Assembly (NCBI RefSeq): GCF_001667265.1
Contig: NZ_LZHW01000009.1
Span: forward strand, 1-64,000
Reading direction: 5' to 3'
Source of the DNA: Mycobacterium sp. ACS4331
GTDB taxonomy: Bacteria; Actinomycetota; Actinomycetes; Mycobacteriales; Mycobacteriaceae
Length of the DNA stretch: 64,000 nucleotides
Shown: positions 11,380-20,040 of the stretch, piece by piece
How the letters are laid out: every line of letters starts with the position of its first letter
Position numbering within the stretch: position 1 is the first letter of the stretch
Position numbers and translations under genes: made by a program
The notes under the pieces: model-generated
Told to the model about the DNA's origin: nothing
The model's input: the letters and a program-made list of their open reading frames with translations, nothing else
Databases searched by the model: none

Positions 11380-11649
11380 TCAGTACTTGCTGCTGGTCTG
11401 CTGCTGTTCGGCGGCGTTGCGCTTGGCGGTCTGCGACGCGTTCTTCAGCGCCTCGACGACCTTCTTGAGCTGCGGCAGGTGTTGGCTCTGCCAGTCGGAC
11501 TTGAAGCGCTCTGCGTCCTGGCCCTTCCACTCGACGGAGTTCACCGCCGAGGACAACTGCGAGATGACGTTCTCGATGTCTCCCGCCTTCGAATTGAGCT
11601 GCGTCGCAAGCCGCTGAACCTGCTCGACGTCCTGCCCGATGAATGCCAT
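11380..11649 (-). CDS. WXG100 (ESAT-6-like) protein
   Basis: An 89-aa, all-helical protein with W-K-G at 41-43 in the turn between two helices, the WXG100 length and layout. The N-terminus (MAFIGQDVEQVQRLA) resembles those of the two larger WXG fusions of the island. The C-terminus is Gln/Ser-rich (AAEQQQTSSKY) and lacks a clear YxxxD/E signal. It lies between the EssC-like ATPase gene and the WXG-hydrolase gene, so it probably is a substrate, a partner of the fusions or a structural co-factor of the secretion system. Confidence 0.88.
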   Translation of the reverse strand: MAFIGQDVEQVQRLATQLNSKAGDIENVISQLSSAVNSVEWKGQDAERFKSDWQSQHLPQLKKVVEALKNASQTAKRNAAEQQQTSSKY

Positions 11650-11698
11650 TTCTGCTCCCTACTGTGATCGTTGTGGTTTCAGTCGTGATTGTGCTGGT

Positions 11699-14600
11699 CT
11701 AGACATCCGGTTGCGCCACCTGCAACCACACCCCCTTACCCCTCTCGACGAGAACTCCTCGGCCAGGCGGGAATTCACTGCGGCGCACCGCACCGATGGA
11801 TGTGCTCAGCAGACCGTCCGCGTCCATGCCGTTGGGCCACAGCAGAAGCCCGCGCCGTGACGACTTGAACGGCTGCGCCAGCAGCCACGCCTGCCCCCAG
11901 GTGGACACCTCGGACTCGCCGACGATGAACGCAGTGTCGATGAGCGACTTGACCAGTTGGGCAAGATCGTTCTCCACATCCGTCCCACCGAAGTCCGCCA
12001 CCCTCTCGATGACGATCATCAGGTTCGTTGACCGCGTGCTGTCGACCGTCGCGAGTTCCTCGACGCGGCGCATCACCGACTCCTGGCCGACGGCGGTGTC
12101 GTCCCACACGTTCAGGGCCGCGATGTTGGAACCGGAGGGCGCCAGATACACGATCCTGGTGTCCGGCCGCTGCCGTCGCACCGCCTGCGCCAGCGTGACC
12201 AACGCCGTCGAACGTCCGCTGCCGGGTGGTCCGGTCACCATGAAGACACCGGACGGATCGATTCCGATCGGCGAAAGTGATTCGTCGGCAACACCGATCA
12301 CGGCCGCACCCGCTGCGGCAGTGTGTGGAAGAGACGTGAGCTGGATGTGCTCGGAAAGCCGTTCGACCGCAGCGGGCGGACGGAAACCCTGTGCGCGCAT
12401 CCGGGCCGCCAGCTCGTCGATGGCGCGGGCCTGCACGGCGACGTTGGCGTCGCCGCCGAAGACTGCGACCTGGATCTCCAGTCCGTCCATGATGGCGCGG
12501 CCCTGCGGCGAGGTCGCCGACAGGATGTCTCCGGGCACACCTGCGAGCAGGTAGTCGTCGTCGGAGGCCAGTCGCATGACCAGCCGCTGCTGGATCGTCG
12601 ACGCCAGCGACGACGGGATCGCCGCGGGCCGGTCCGCGGTGATGACGACGTGGATGCCCAGCATCCGGCCATCGGAGGCGAGCTGGCTGAGCATGGTGAA
12701 GAACGGCGTGTGGGAGACGTGTTCGTACTGTTCACGGAACGGGCCGATGGCATCGAGAAGCAGCAGCACGCGGGGCTCGTCGGGGTCGGCGAGCCGGCGG
12801 TACTCGCCGATCGTGGATGCGTTCACGCGGCTGAACCTGCGAATGCGGTCCTCCAGCAACGAGATCAGCCGGCGCAGCACCCGCCCGAGGCGCTCATCGT
12901 CGTCGGCGCCGATCACCGCTGCGACATGCGGCAGGGCCTCCAGCATCTTCAGGCTTCCTGAGGCGAAGTCCAGGGCGTACACGTGCACCGGGCCGTCGGT
13001 GGGGTCCAGCGCCGCGGAGATCGCCAGGGTCCGAAGCGCGGTCGACTTGCCCGCGCCGCCGGTGCCGATGATGGCCATGTTCCCCTGCTCGTCGGGGGAG
13101 AAGGTGCCGATGGGCTGCGTCTGTTCGGTCGGAACATCGGTCTTTCCGATCACCAACGCGCCCGAGCCGGACTGTCGGACAAGATCTTCGAGCGCGTACG
13201 TGCTCTCGAGCGAGGGAAGCCACGGCCGCCGGGGCGGCGGGATGCGCAACTGGACGGCGGCGGCCCTGATCGTCGACACCATCCGTGCGATGTCGGTCGG
13301 TCCCGACGGTGGTGCCACCGACTCGGCTTCGTGGGGGTTGTTCCAGGGGCGGCGCCGGCCGAACACGAACTCCCAGATGTCTATCGGCGCCTTCTGGGGT
13401 TGCTCGCTGGTGCGTCCGCCGACGTAGGCGGTCTGGAACGTCGTGAGACGGCCCGGCCCAGTCTTGGCCACCGCGCGGCCGGCGATCTCGGGCGGGAAGT
13501 GGGCGGCCAGAGGGTCCTCGATCACGTCGACGGAGTCATCGACATCGTTGAGGCGCAGTGCAATGCGGAGATTGGTGTTGGCCCGGAGATTGTCTTTGAT
13601 GACGCCCGCGGGACGCTGGGTCGCCAACACCAGGTGCAGCCCCAGGGACCGGCCGCGCTGAGCGACGTCGATGACGCCGTCGACGAACTCGGGAACTTCG
13701 GAGGCCAGTGCGGCGAACTCGTCGACGATGATGACCAGGCTCGGTGGCGTGTCGGGGTCATCCCGCTGTTCCAGGGTGAGCAGGTCCTTGGCCTGCTTCT
13801 GGTTCAGCAGGGTCTCCCGCCGGCGGATTTCGGCGCCCAACGAGGTCAACGCGCGCCGGACCAGGTGCGGGGACAGGTCGGTGACCAGACCGACGGTGTG
13901 CGGCAGCCCGACGCAGTCGGCGAACGCGGTGCCGCCCTTGTAGTCCACCAACAGGAAGTTCACCCGGTCCGGGCTGTGCTCGACCGCCATGGCCATGATC
14001 CACGTCTGCAGGAATTCGCTCTTGCCCGAACCCGTGGTTCCGCCGACGAGGGCGTGCGGGCCGTGTGCCCGAAGGTCGAGATGGACCTCCCGCGCGCCTG
14101 CGGAGCCCACCAGGGCGCGCAGGTTCGCCGGTTCCGCGGTGGGGCGCGGCGGACCACTGCGGTTGAGCACCGACGCGTTCGACATCCACTGCTGGGCAAT
14201 CACCGTCGGCTCCGTGGCGATGCCCTGGCCGGTGAGCGCCAGATAGGAGACGGAGCGAGGCAGATCCGTGTCGTCCTCCACGGTGGCGCCGGCGTCGACG
14301 ACGGGTGCCAACAGCAGCGCGATCTGTCGGGAATCGGCGACCTCGATGCTGTCGCAGGCGACGGGGAAGCTGTGCTGACCGTGACGCACGTGGCCCACCG
14401 TCGCACCGTCGGTTGCGGACTCCACCAGCAGGAAGGTGCGGCAGGCGGCGGGCAGCCCGGCGAGCTCGTCCGCCACCCAGATCACATGGATCCCGACCGC
14501 TCCGCCCTGTTCAGCGAGCCGGGTCAGCCGAGAGCGGTCGATCGGTGCGGTGTCCTCGACCAGGACGACCACCGCGGGTGTGAACGGTGCGGCGCGGCGG

Positions 14601-16141
14601 TCGTCGGACGAGTCGGCCCGGATGGGCCCGAAATCGAAGTCGCCCCCGGCTTCGGCGGTCAACCTGCGATGTTTGAGCAGGTCTTCCAGTCGGGCCAGGA
14701 GGGCCTGACCGCCGCCCACACTGTCGGTGAGATGGTTGCTCGACAGTGGGCTGTGCGCGGAGCCGGTGTGCGGCAGCCACTCCAGCCATTCCCACGACGT
14801 CCGAGACTGCGGCGAACTGAACGCGGTCACGGTCAGGTCGGCGGGCGAGTGCAACCCCAGCAGCTGCATGACCACGCCCCGGGCGACGCCGTCGATCACC
14901 GCCCGCGGGCCGCAGATGCCCAGCGCCCCGCATTCGCGCAGGTCCGCAACGATCGGCACGTCGGTGACCCTGCTGAACTCCTGCCGCAGATCGTCCAGCT
15001 GCTGGACGTACCTGACTTCCGCGTCTCCGGTGTCCGACACCGTGATCCGGCATCGGGACGGAGCGTCACCGAGGCCCAGCCGCACGGTCAGGAAGCCCGC
15101 ATGCTCGGGGCGGTGAGTCCACAGCAGCGGCCCCAACCGATGGATCGCTTCCACCACCTGGCTCAGGGCCGGCGCCTCGGTCAACCGCACCGCACGTTCG
15201 ACGCGCTGGGTTTCGGTCAGCTTCTGCGCCAGCGCCCGCAGCGAGTCGGAGAACCGTCCCACTTCGTGCCGGTACTTCTTGCGCTCCTGCATCTTGGTGT
15301 CGACGTACATACCGATCATGAGCAGCGGGCTCAGACAGATGAACACCACCGACAGCATGCTGCGCGTCGCCGCGAACAGGACGACACCCATGGCCAGCGG
15401 AGCCAGCATCGACACGATCGGAAAGTGGGTGGGCTCGGGGAGCTGCGGTGGTTTCGGAGCGGCAAGCTCCTGATCGTCGAACCGAGCGACCACCCGGGGC
15501 GACCTGTTGAATTCGATGGCCACGCTGTCGTTCTGCGTGGTGCCGGGCCGCACGGTGAGCAGCACGGCGACCGCGGTGTCGGCCAGCTGCAGCACGTCGG
15601 TGGCGCCCACGGGAGCCCGTTGCACCGGCTGGCCACCGATTCGTACGCCCATCGGGCCGGCCAGGTTGACGATCTCGATGCCGTCGCGGATGCTGACGAC
15701 GGCGTGGATGTCGGCGATTCCGTGGTCACTCAGGCAGATGTCGTTGGTGGCACCACGTCCGATCGACGAATTGCCGGACGGCAGAGGGAACTCCAGGCCC
15801 GCGTCGGGCCCCTCCAGGACCCTGAGCACCGCGACCGCGCGTCCGCGCCGACGACGCGGCGGAGCGGTGGGGGTGGGCGCGATGCTCACCGAGGAACCCG
15901 ATCTCAGGCCGGAGTCGATGAGACTGCGGCTCGGGTCGAGAACCCTTGCCGCACCGGCCTTGTCGAACGACGCGTGCTCCACCTTGAGGGTCAGCCCGGT
16001 GCCGCCGGGTCGTCGGGACTGAACTGGGTCGCTGGCGGCCAATGCGGCGGCCACGTCACCGACCGACGCGGTGGCGTCCGCGGTGATCGCGACCTGAGCC
16101 CGGCTGCCGTCGGCACGGCACAGGATGATCTTGGCGTGCAT
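11699..16141 (-). CDS. EssC-like type VII ATPase: ubiquitin-like, FHA, TM and three FtsK domains
   Basis: Membrane ATPase of 1480 aa. Order: YukD/ubiquitin-like fold (about 1-90), FHA-like domain (about 105-195, Gly-Arg at 128-129, but the usual Ser of the SxxH motif is Ala in IADIHA), two TM helices (about 242-280), then three FtsK/SpoIIIE domains. D1 is canonical (GTTGSGKS 701-708, VIIVDE about 803-808). D2 has GTGGAGKS (about 1026-1033) and a weaker Walker B (LLLLDAIG). D3 has GPPGSGRS (Lys to Arg) and IVIER. This single-chain form resembles Firmicutes EssC rather than the EccCa/EccCb of ESX loci. The ATG abuts the RDD gene stop. It should energise and select the WXG substrates encoded next to it. 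Confidence 0.88.
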   Translation of the reverse strand: MHAKIILCRADGSRAQVAITADATASVGDVAAALAASDPVQSRRPGGTGLTLKVEHASFDKAGAARVLDPSRSLIDSGLRSGSSVSIAPTPTAPPRRRRGRAVAVLRVLEGPDAGLEFPLPSGNSSIGRGATNDICLSDHGIADIHAVVSIRDGIEIVNLAGPMGVRIGGQPVQRAPVGATDVLQLADTAVAVLLTVRPGTTQNDSVAIEFNRSPRVVARFDDQELAAPKPPQLPEPTHFPIVSMLAPLAMGVVLFAATRSMLSVVFICLSPLLMIGMYVDTKMQERKKYRHEVGRFSDSLRALAQKLTETQRVERAVRLTEAPALSQVVEAIHRLGPLLWTHRPEHAGFLTVRLGLGDAPSRCRITVSDTGDAEVRYVQQLDDLRQEFSRVTDVPIVADLRECGALGICGPRAVIDGVARGVVMQLLGLHSPADLTVTAFSSPQSRTSWEWLEWLPHTGSAHSPLSSNHLTDSVGGGQALLARLEDLLKHRRLTAEAGGDFDFGPIRADSSDDRRAAPFTPAVVVLVEDTAPIDRSRLTRLAEQGGAVGIHVIWVADELAGLPAACRTFLLVESATDGATVGHVRHGQHSFPVACDSIEVADSRQIALLLAPVVDAGATVEDDTDLPRSVSYLALTGQGIATEPTVIAQQWMSNASVLNRSGPPRPTAEPANLRALVGSAGAREVHLDLRAHGPHALVGGTTGSGKSEFLQTWIMAMAVEHSPDRVNFLLVDYKGGTAFADCVGLPHTVGLVTDLSPHLVRRALTSLGAEIRRRETLLNQKQAKDLLTLEQRDDPDTPPSLVIIVDEFAALASEVPEFVDGVIDVAQRGRSLGLHLVLATQRPAGVIKDNLRANTNLRIALRLNDVDDSVDVIEDPLAAHFPPEIAGRAVAKTGPGRLTTFQTAYVGGRTSEQPQKAPIDIWEFVFGRRRPWNNPHEAESVAPPSGPTDIARMVSTIRAAAVQLRIPPPRRPWLPSLESTYALEDLVRQSGSGALVIGKTDVPTEQTQPIGTFSPDEQGNMAIIGTGGAGKSTALRTLAISAALDPTDGPVHVYALDFASGSLKMLEALPHVAAVIGADDDERLGRVLRRLISLLEDRIRRFSRVNASTIGEYRRLADPDEPRVLLLLDAIGPFREQYEHVSHTPFFTMLSQLASDGRMLGIHVVITADRPAAIPSSLASTIQQRLVMRLASDDDYLLAGVPGDILSATSPQGRAIMDGLEIQVAVFGGDANVAVQARAIDELAARMRAQGFRPPAAVERLSEHIQLTSLPHTAAAGAAVIGVADESLSPIGIDPSGVFMVTGPPGSGRSTALVTLAQAVRRQRPDTRIVYLAPSGSNIAALNVWDDTAVGQESVMRRVEELATVDSTRSTNLMIVIERVADFGGTDVENDLAQLVKSLIDTAFIVGESEVSTWGQAWLLAQPFKSSRRGLLLWPNGMDADGLLSTSIGAVRRSEFPPGRGVLVERGKGVWLQVAQPDV

Positions 16142-16861
16142 CTACCCCTGCCTCGGCACCGGGACCGGAATCGGTGAGTGGACTCGAGTCAGGCCCCGAT
16201 CGGGCGTGCGTCGCAGGGTGGTCTGCGGACGGGTGCCGAGCGGATTGACGCCCAAGGCCACGTCGAGCACGGTCAACCCGGAGATCCTGTCGTGCAGTCC
16301 CGTTTGTGTGCCTGACGAGAGCAGTGGCGGGAGCGCGGCCAGCCCGAACGTGCCGACGAGGACGAGGCTGCGCACCAGGGTGGCGGACAGGCCCGGTGGC
16401 TGGTGATCATCCGCTCGGACGAGGCGCAGGCCCAACATGGCCTTGCCGAAGGTGTTTCCGCTGAGCCCCTGCCAGATCTGCATCCACAACCAGACCGCGA
16501 CGAAGGCGACCGGGATGACGATGTAGACCACTTCGGCCACGCCGAGCACGGCGGCGGCGGTGGTCAGCGGAAGTGCGGGACTCATCATGGCGGCGAGGTC
16601 CAGCAGGAATGACGCACCGCGGACCCCTTGACCGGCCGAGCGCAGTTCGTTCGGGGCCTGCGGCGCGCTGGCCGAATGTGCCTGCGGCGCAGTGGCCGAC
16701 CGGCTGGACGCAGCCGGCCCCCGCGTGCGCCCCGGATGGAGTGGCGCGGTTGTACGGACGCTCAGGGTGTGGCCGCATACGGCGCAGAACCGACTGGTCG
16801 GGGGCAGGCCGGAACCGCAGTCGGGACATGAAATCCCCGCCGCGTCTGGCTGTCCTGGCAT
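16142..16861 (-). CDS. Zinc-ribbon plus RDD membrane protein
   Basis: A 239-aa protein opening the island's minus-strand operon. Residues 12-29 hold a CPDCG...CAVCG zinc ribbon. A low-complexity Ala/Ser/Pro linker follows, then an RDD domain with several TM helices (FLLDLAAMM, FGKAMLGLRLVRAD, LHDRISGLTVL), the typical R and D positions. The ATG at 16861 has GGAGACGG upstream; an ATG at 16885 lacks a ribosome site. It is immediately followed by the EssC-like gene with no gap, so it is likely a component or modulator of that complex. RDD proteins elsewhere include transport-related and stress-related members. Confidence 0.8.
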   Translation of the reverse strand: MPGQPDAAGISCPDCGSGLPPTSRFCAVCGHTLSVRTTAPLHPGRTRGPAASSRSATAPQAHSASAPQAPNELRSAGQGVRGASFLLDLAAMMSPALPLTTAAAVLGVAEVVYIVIPVAFVAVWLWMQIWQGLSGNTFGKAMLGLRLVRADDHQPPGLSATLVRSLVLVGTFGLAALPPLLSSGTQTGLHDRISGLTVLDVALGVNPLGTRPQTTLRRTPDRGLTRVHSPIPVPVPRQG

Positions 16862-17110
16862 CGACCGTCTCCGTCCGGGCCGCATCGCGTGCAGCGTTAT
16901 ACGGCCGGAATACGACCGTGATGTGCGGTACCTGGACGCAGCGCCCGCACAGCGCGCGGCAGGGACCGATGGGAGAGAACCCTAATTCTTTGCCACACTT
17001 GGCGGGCGACGATCTGTGTCGCCCGATCGTACGATTGTCGGCGCCCGCGGCCGGGCAGCAGAGTGGACCGTGACTGGGCCGATCTGTGCCCGGATCGAGG
17101 AGGGAAGGCG
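16862..17110. promoter_or_regulatory. Divergent promoter region of the island
   Basis: This 249-bp gap separates the two divergent operons. On the minus strand TATAAC (16896-16901) is a plausible -10 for the RDD-EssC operon. Two symmetric sites lie nearer the plus-strand operon: GGGCGAC-N7-GTCGCCC (17004-17024) and the 10-bp palindrome ATCGTACGAT (17026-17035). They could bind the island's own NarL-type regulator, but that is a guess. Confidence 0.4.
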
Positions 17111-17446
17111 TTGGAAGAATCGGCGCTGCCGCCCAGCAGGTACGGCGCGGGCCACCTGACCGCCGCCCCTGGTTCGGCGAATGCGACCCCTGCTGTGGTG
17201 GCACAGGTCGCGCCGCTGAACCGGCTCGCCGCGGTGTCGTTCGTGGCTGCTCTGTTCCTCGGTCTGGTGGTGGCTCCGCTGACGCTTCCCCTCTCCTGCC
17301 TGGCGAAACGTCAGATCCGGCTCTCCGGGGAGGGCGGCGCCAGCTTGGCCCTGGCCGCCACCCTCATCAGCGTCGTGTACCTGGTGATCGGCCTGGTGGT
17401 CGTCGGGTTGTACGCCCACCTGTCGGCAGCAGGCTTCCTCGGGTAG
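17111..17446 (+). CDS. Two-helix DUF4190-like membrane protein
   Basis: A 111-aa protein with a Pro/Ala-rich cytoplasmic start and two hydrophobic helices separated by LAKRQIRLSGEGGASLALAA. This pattern (helix, -RQI-R-SGE-G-GLA-, helix) is that of DUF4190. The TTG at 17111 is chosen because GAGGAGGGAAGG ends a few nt upstream. A GTG at 17063 in the same frame has no such site. First gene of the plus-strand operon; role unknown, perhaps a membrane adaptor. Confidence 0.65.
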   Translation: MEESALPPSRYGAGHLTAAPGSANATPAVVAQVAPLNRLAAVSFVAALFLGLVVAPLTLPLSCLAKRQIRLSGEGGASLALAATLISVVYLVIGLVVVGLYAHLSAAGFLG

Positions 17447-17473
17447 AGGCGGTTCCAGTGCCCGGGCGTCCGC

Positions 17474-17581
17474 CGAACGTTCGATACCCGTGCGGGTGGC
17501 GCCGATGTCAGGATTAGCCCAAGATGCTGAAGGACGTTTGCTGATTCGGTGAGAACCGGAGTTCACGGTGTGAGCACACCG
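17474..17581. promoter_or_regulatory. Palindromes upstream of the DUF7159-like gene
   Basis: The 190-bp gap between the DUF4190-like and DUF7159-like genes holds two perfect inverted repeats: CGAACGTTCG (17474-17483) and CGGTGTG-AG-CACACCG (17566-17581). No clear terminator is seen, so the second gene may have its own regulated promoter here. Confidence 0.35.
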
Positions 17582-17636
17582 CGGCGAACAGCGCTGCACA
17601 ATTCGGCGGCGTGATTGGAGAGGCGGGGGTTTGTCA

Positions 17637-20024
17637 ATGGATGTCACGCTCGGAGTGGCGGTGGACAGGGCGACGGCGCAGATCGCACTGCTTGATGCGG
17701 CACCACCACATGCGGTGATCGACCAGTCACACATCGATCTGATCGACGTGACCGCCGACTCGCTGGTGTCGACGCTGGTGTCGACGGACCACCTGCTTGC
17801 CGAAGCCGGGCATCGACTCGTGGGCACCACCGTCTGCAGTTCGGACAGTGACCGGGCCGCGGCACTTGTGGCTGCCCTGACGTCAGCGGGGCTGGCGCAC
17901 GTCTCGACGGTGGCGAACTCGACTGCTGTGACCGCTGCGACGCACGCGCTGGTCGGCGAGGAGATCACGGCCGCACTGGTCAGCGATGGCGAGACCGCGG
18001 CACTGTCGATCGTCGACGCCGACGCCGACGTCACAGCGCTGATCGCAGTCGAGCAGGTTGTCGGCGGCGACCGCAACGCGGCCTTCCGGACGCTGTTGGA
18101 ACGGTTCAGCGAGGAGCCCGGCGGGGCGACGAGCGTGATTCTGCTGGGCGCCCCTGGCGACGGTGCGGAGACCGATGTCCTCCGCCAGGCGTCACCGGTC
18201 CCGCTGCATGTCCCCGAGGGGCACGAATATGCCGTGGCGCGCGGCGCGGCGCTGGCCGGATTCCGCGCTCAGCACTCGATTCACGTAGAGAGTGAAGGTG
18301 ATTCGCTCAGCGCGGCGGAGACGGTGATGAGCCCGCAGGCGCATCAGTTGGCGTACTCGGAGGTTGACGACGAGGAGGACCCCCACCTGGCGTCGGCGGT
18401 GCCCCTGCAGACGCCGATGCGGCTGATGAGCGTGGGCGACCCCGACGAGTTCGAGGTCGAGGAGGGCGAAGCGCCGGTGCACCGGCCACGAGTGCTGCTG
18501 CTGGGCAGCACCGTGGCAGCAGTCGTGGTGGTGGGCTTCGCCGCCCTCGCGGTCAGCGTTGCGATCGGAATTCGGCCTGCAGTCGACGCGCAGGCCGTTC
18601 GACTGACCGATGATTCGCTGGCGGGCAAGTACTTTCCAGTGGCGCCCGGTCAGGGCACCATGCCGGACCCGCCGGCCTGGACCGCGATCGAGGAGTTGCC
18701 GGCGCCCGGGGAGGTGACCGACGCTCGCACGCTGCGCCCTAAGCTGGTGAGTTCGACGCGCGCCATGGGCGATGCCGGCGCACCGATCATCAAGTACTAC
18801 AACGACGGAACCATCGGACTGCAGAGCGCGCCGCTGGCCGGTGGCGGCATCCCCGGACCTGGCGTCGCGGCGCAGGCCCCGGAATACCTCACCCGGCTGA
18901 TCCCGGACTTCAGTCGCTGGAGCCCCTGCCAGGTTCTGGCATTCGTCAGCAATGTTCGGATGATGGGTGAGACTGCGGCGGAAATGATGTCGCCGGGCAA
19001 TCGAGCGGCGGCCAACAGCATCAGCAGAGCCGCGGACACCGCGTTCGGCGGCATCTCCGATCTGTCGGATCTGGGTGCCGTCGCGGTGGTTCAGAAGGAC
19101 ACAGGGCCGCTCTTCAGCGCCACGAAGAACGTCGCCGACGGTGTTCCGGACACCGACGCGATCCCGGTGCAACTGTTCGAGAAGGGCACCACGGAGCTGC
19201 CCACTGCGACGGTGGCCGACATGCTGCCCGTGGGCTCCAAGATCGTCGACACCAAGGTGCTCGAATCGTTGCCGACCACCGCAGGAGCCGAAAAGTCCAG
19301 CCCGGCATCGATTCTCACCGAGACTCTGTCGCCTGAGGTTGCGCAGTCACTGCCCGGTACCGAGGGATCAGCACCGATCGCCACACCCGATCTGAAACTG
19401 CCCCAGACCACTCCAGGCACCGACCTGACGACTGACGTTCCGGGAGGGAAGCTGCCCGGCACCGAACTGGGTGACGCGCCGCGGCCCCTCGAGATTCCCG
19501 GTGTGAACAAGCCGATTCTCGAGCCGCCGGTGCAGGCGCCGGTGGAGCCGCCGGCGAAGTTTGAGCTTCCGGGTGTGAACAAGCCGATTCTCGAGCCGCC
19601 GGTGCAGGCGCCGGTGGAGCCGCCGGCGAAGATTGAGCTTCCGGGTGTGAACAAGCCGATCCTCGAGCCACCGGTGCAGGCGCCGGTCAGCCCACCCAAG
19701 GTCATCGATCCGCCGAAGCCGGTCATCGATGTCCCGAAGCCGGTGATCGACCTGCCGAAGCCGGTGATCAACCTGCCGAAGCCGGTGATCGAGGCGCCGA
19801 AGCCGGTGATCGAAGCGCCGGTTCAGGCTCCGGCCGACATTCCGGTCCCGGCGCCGGCTCCGAAGTTCGAACTGCCGATCCCGAAGCTGCCGATTCCCGC
19901 GCCAGTCGCACCGCCCCCGCCGGTGGACGTGCCGTCGGCACCGGAAGTTCCCTCGATCCCCATTCCGACGCTGCCCGAACTGCCGAAACTGCCATTCGGT
20001 GGCAGCCTGTTCGGCAACGGGTGA
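17637..20024 (+). CDS. DUF7159-like membrane protein with periplasmic Pro-rich repeats
   Basis: A 795-aa protein. The cytoplasmic N-terminal domain (about 1-220; MDVTLGVAVDRATAQIALLD, STVANSTAVTAATHAL) resembles mycobacterial DUF7159, which looks actin/Hsp70-fold-like by pattern. An acidic linker, one TM helix (about 285-310) and an extracytoplasmic region follow. The last 175 residues are Pro-rich: three 24-residue repeats containing GVNKPILEPPVQAPV, then shorter PKPVI-type repeats, ending in LPFGGSLFGNG. ATG 17637 is favoured over TTG 17631 because relatives begin MDV. It may span the wall and link cytoplasmic state to the secretion apparatus; that is inference. Confidence 0.75.
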   Translation: MDVTLGVAVDRATAQIALLDAAPPHAVIDQSHIDLIDVTADSLVSTLVSTDHLLAEAGHRLVGTTVCSSDSDRAAALVAALTSAGLAHVSTVANSTAVTAATHALVGEEITAALVSDGETAALSIVDADADVTALIAVEQVVGGDRNAAFRTLLERFSEEPGGATSVILLGAPGDGAETDVLRQASPVPLHVPEGHEYAVARGAALAGFRAQHSIHVESEGDSLSAAETVMSPQAHQLAYSEVDDEEDPHLASAVPLQTPMRLMSVGDPDEFEVEEGEAPVHRPRVLLLGSTVAAVVVVGFAALAVSVAIGIRPAVDAQAVRLTDDSLAGKYFPVAPGQGTMPDPPAWTAIEELPAPGEVTDARTLRPKLVSSTRAMGDAGAPIIKYYNDGTIGLQSAPLAGGGIPGPGVAAQAPEYLTRLIPDFSRWSPCQVLAFVSNVRMMGETAAEMMSPGNRAAANSISRAADTAFGGISDLSDLGAVAVVQKDTGPLFSATKNVADGVPDTDAIPVQLFEKGTTELPTATVADMLPVGSKIVDTKVLESLPTTAGAEKSSPASILTETLSPEVAQSLPGTEGSAPIATPDLKLPQTTPGTDLTTDVPGGKLPGTELGDAPRPLEIPGVNKPILEPPVQAPVEPPAKFELPGVNKPILEPPVQAPVEPPAKIELPGVNKPILEPPVQAPVSPPKVIDPPKPVIDVPKPVIDLPKPVINLPKPVIEAPKPVIEAPVQAPADIPVPAPAPKFELPIPKLPIPAPVAPPPPVDVPSAPEVPSIPIPTLPELPKLPFGGSLFGNG
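19496..19690 (+). repeat. 72-bp in-frame tandem repeat, about 2.7 copies
   Basis: GGTGTGAACAAGCCGAT recurs at 19500, 19572 and 19644 with nearly identical sequence between copies, so the period is exactly 72 bp or 24 codons. The near identity points to recent duplication. Shorter CCGAAGCCGGT repeats continue to about 19815 within the same gene. Confidence 0.9.
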
Positions 20025-20040
20025 CAGAGGCGCGGGGACT

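Noticed and set aside
12983..16177. Long plus-strand open frame opposite the EssC-like ATPase gene, over 1000 codons
   Set aside because: It is the antisense of a GC-rich gene with strong codon bias; its translation is low-complexity Gly/Arg/Gln and matches no fold, while the minus strand holds clear Walker motifs.
19496..19815. Repeat array as a possible CRISPR
   Set aside because: Repeats are in-frame, directly tandem and Pro-rich coding; there are no unique spacers and no cas genes.
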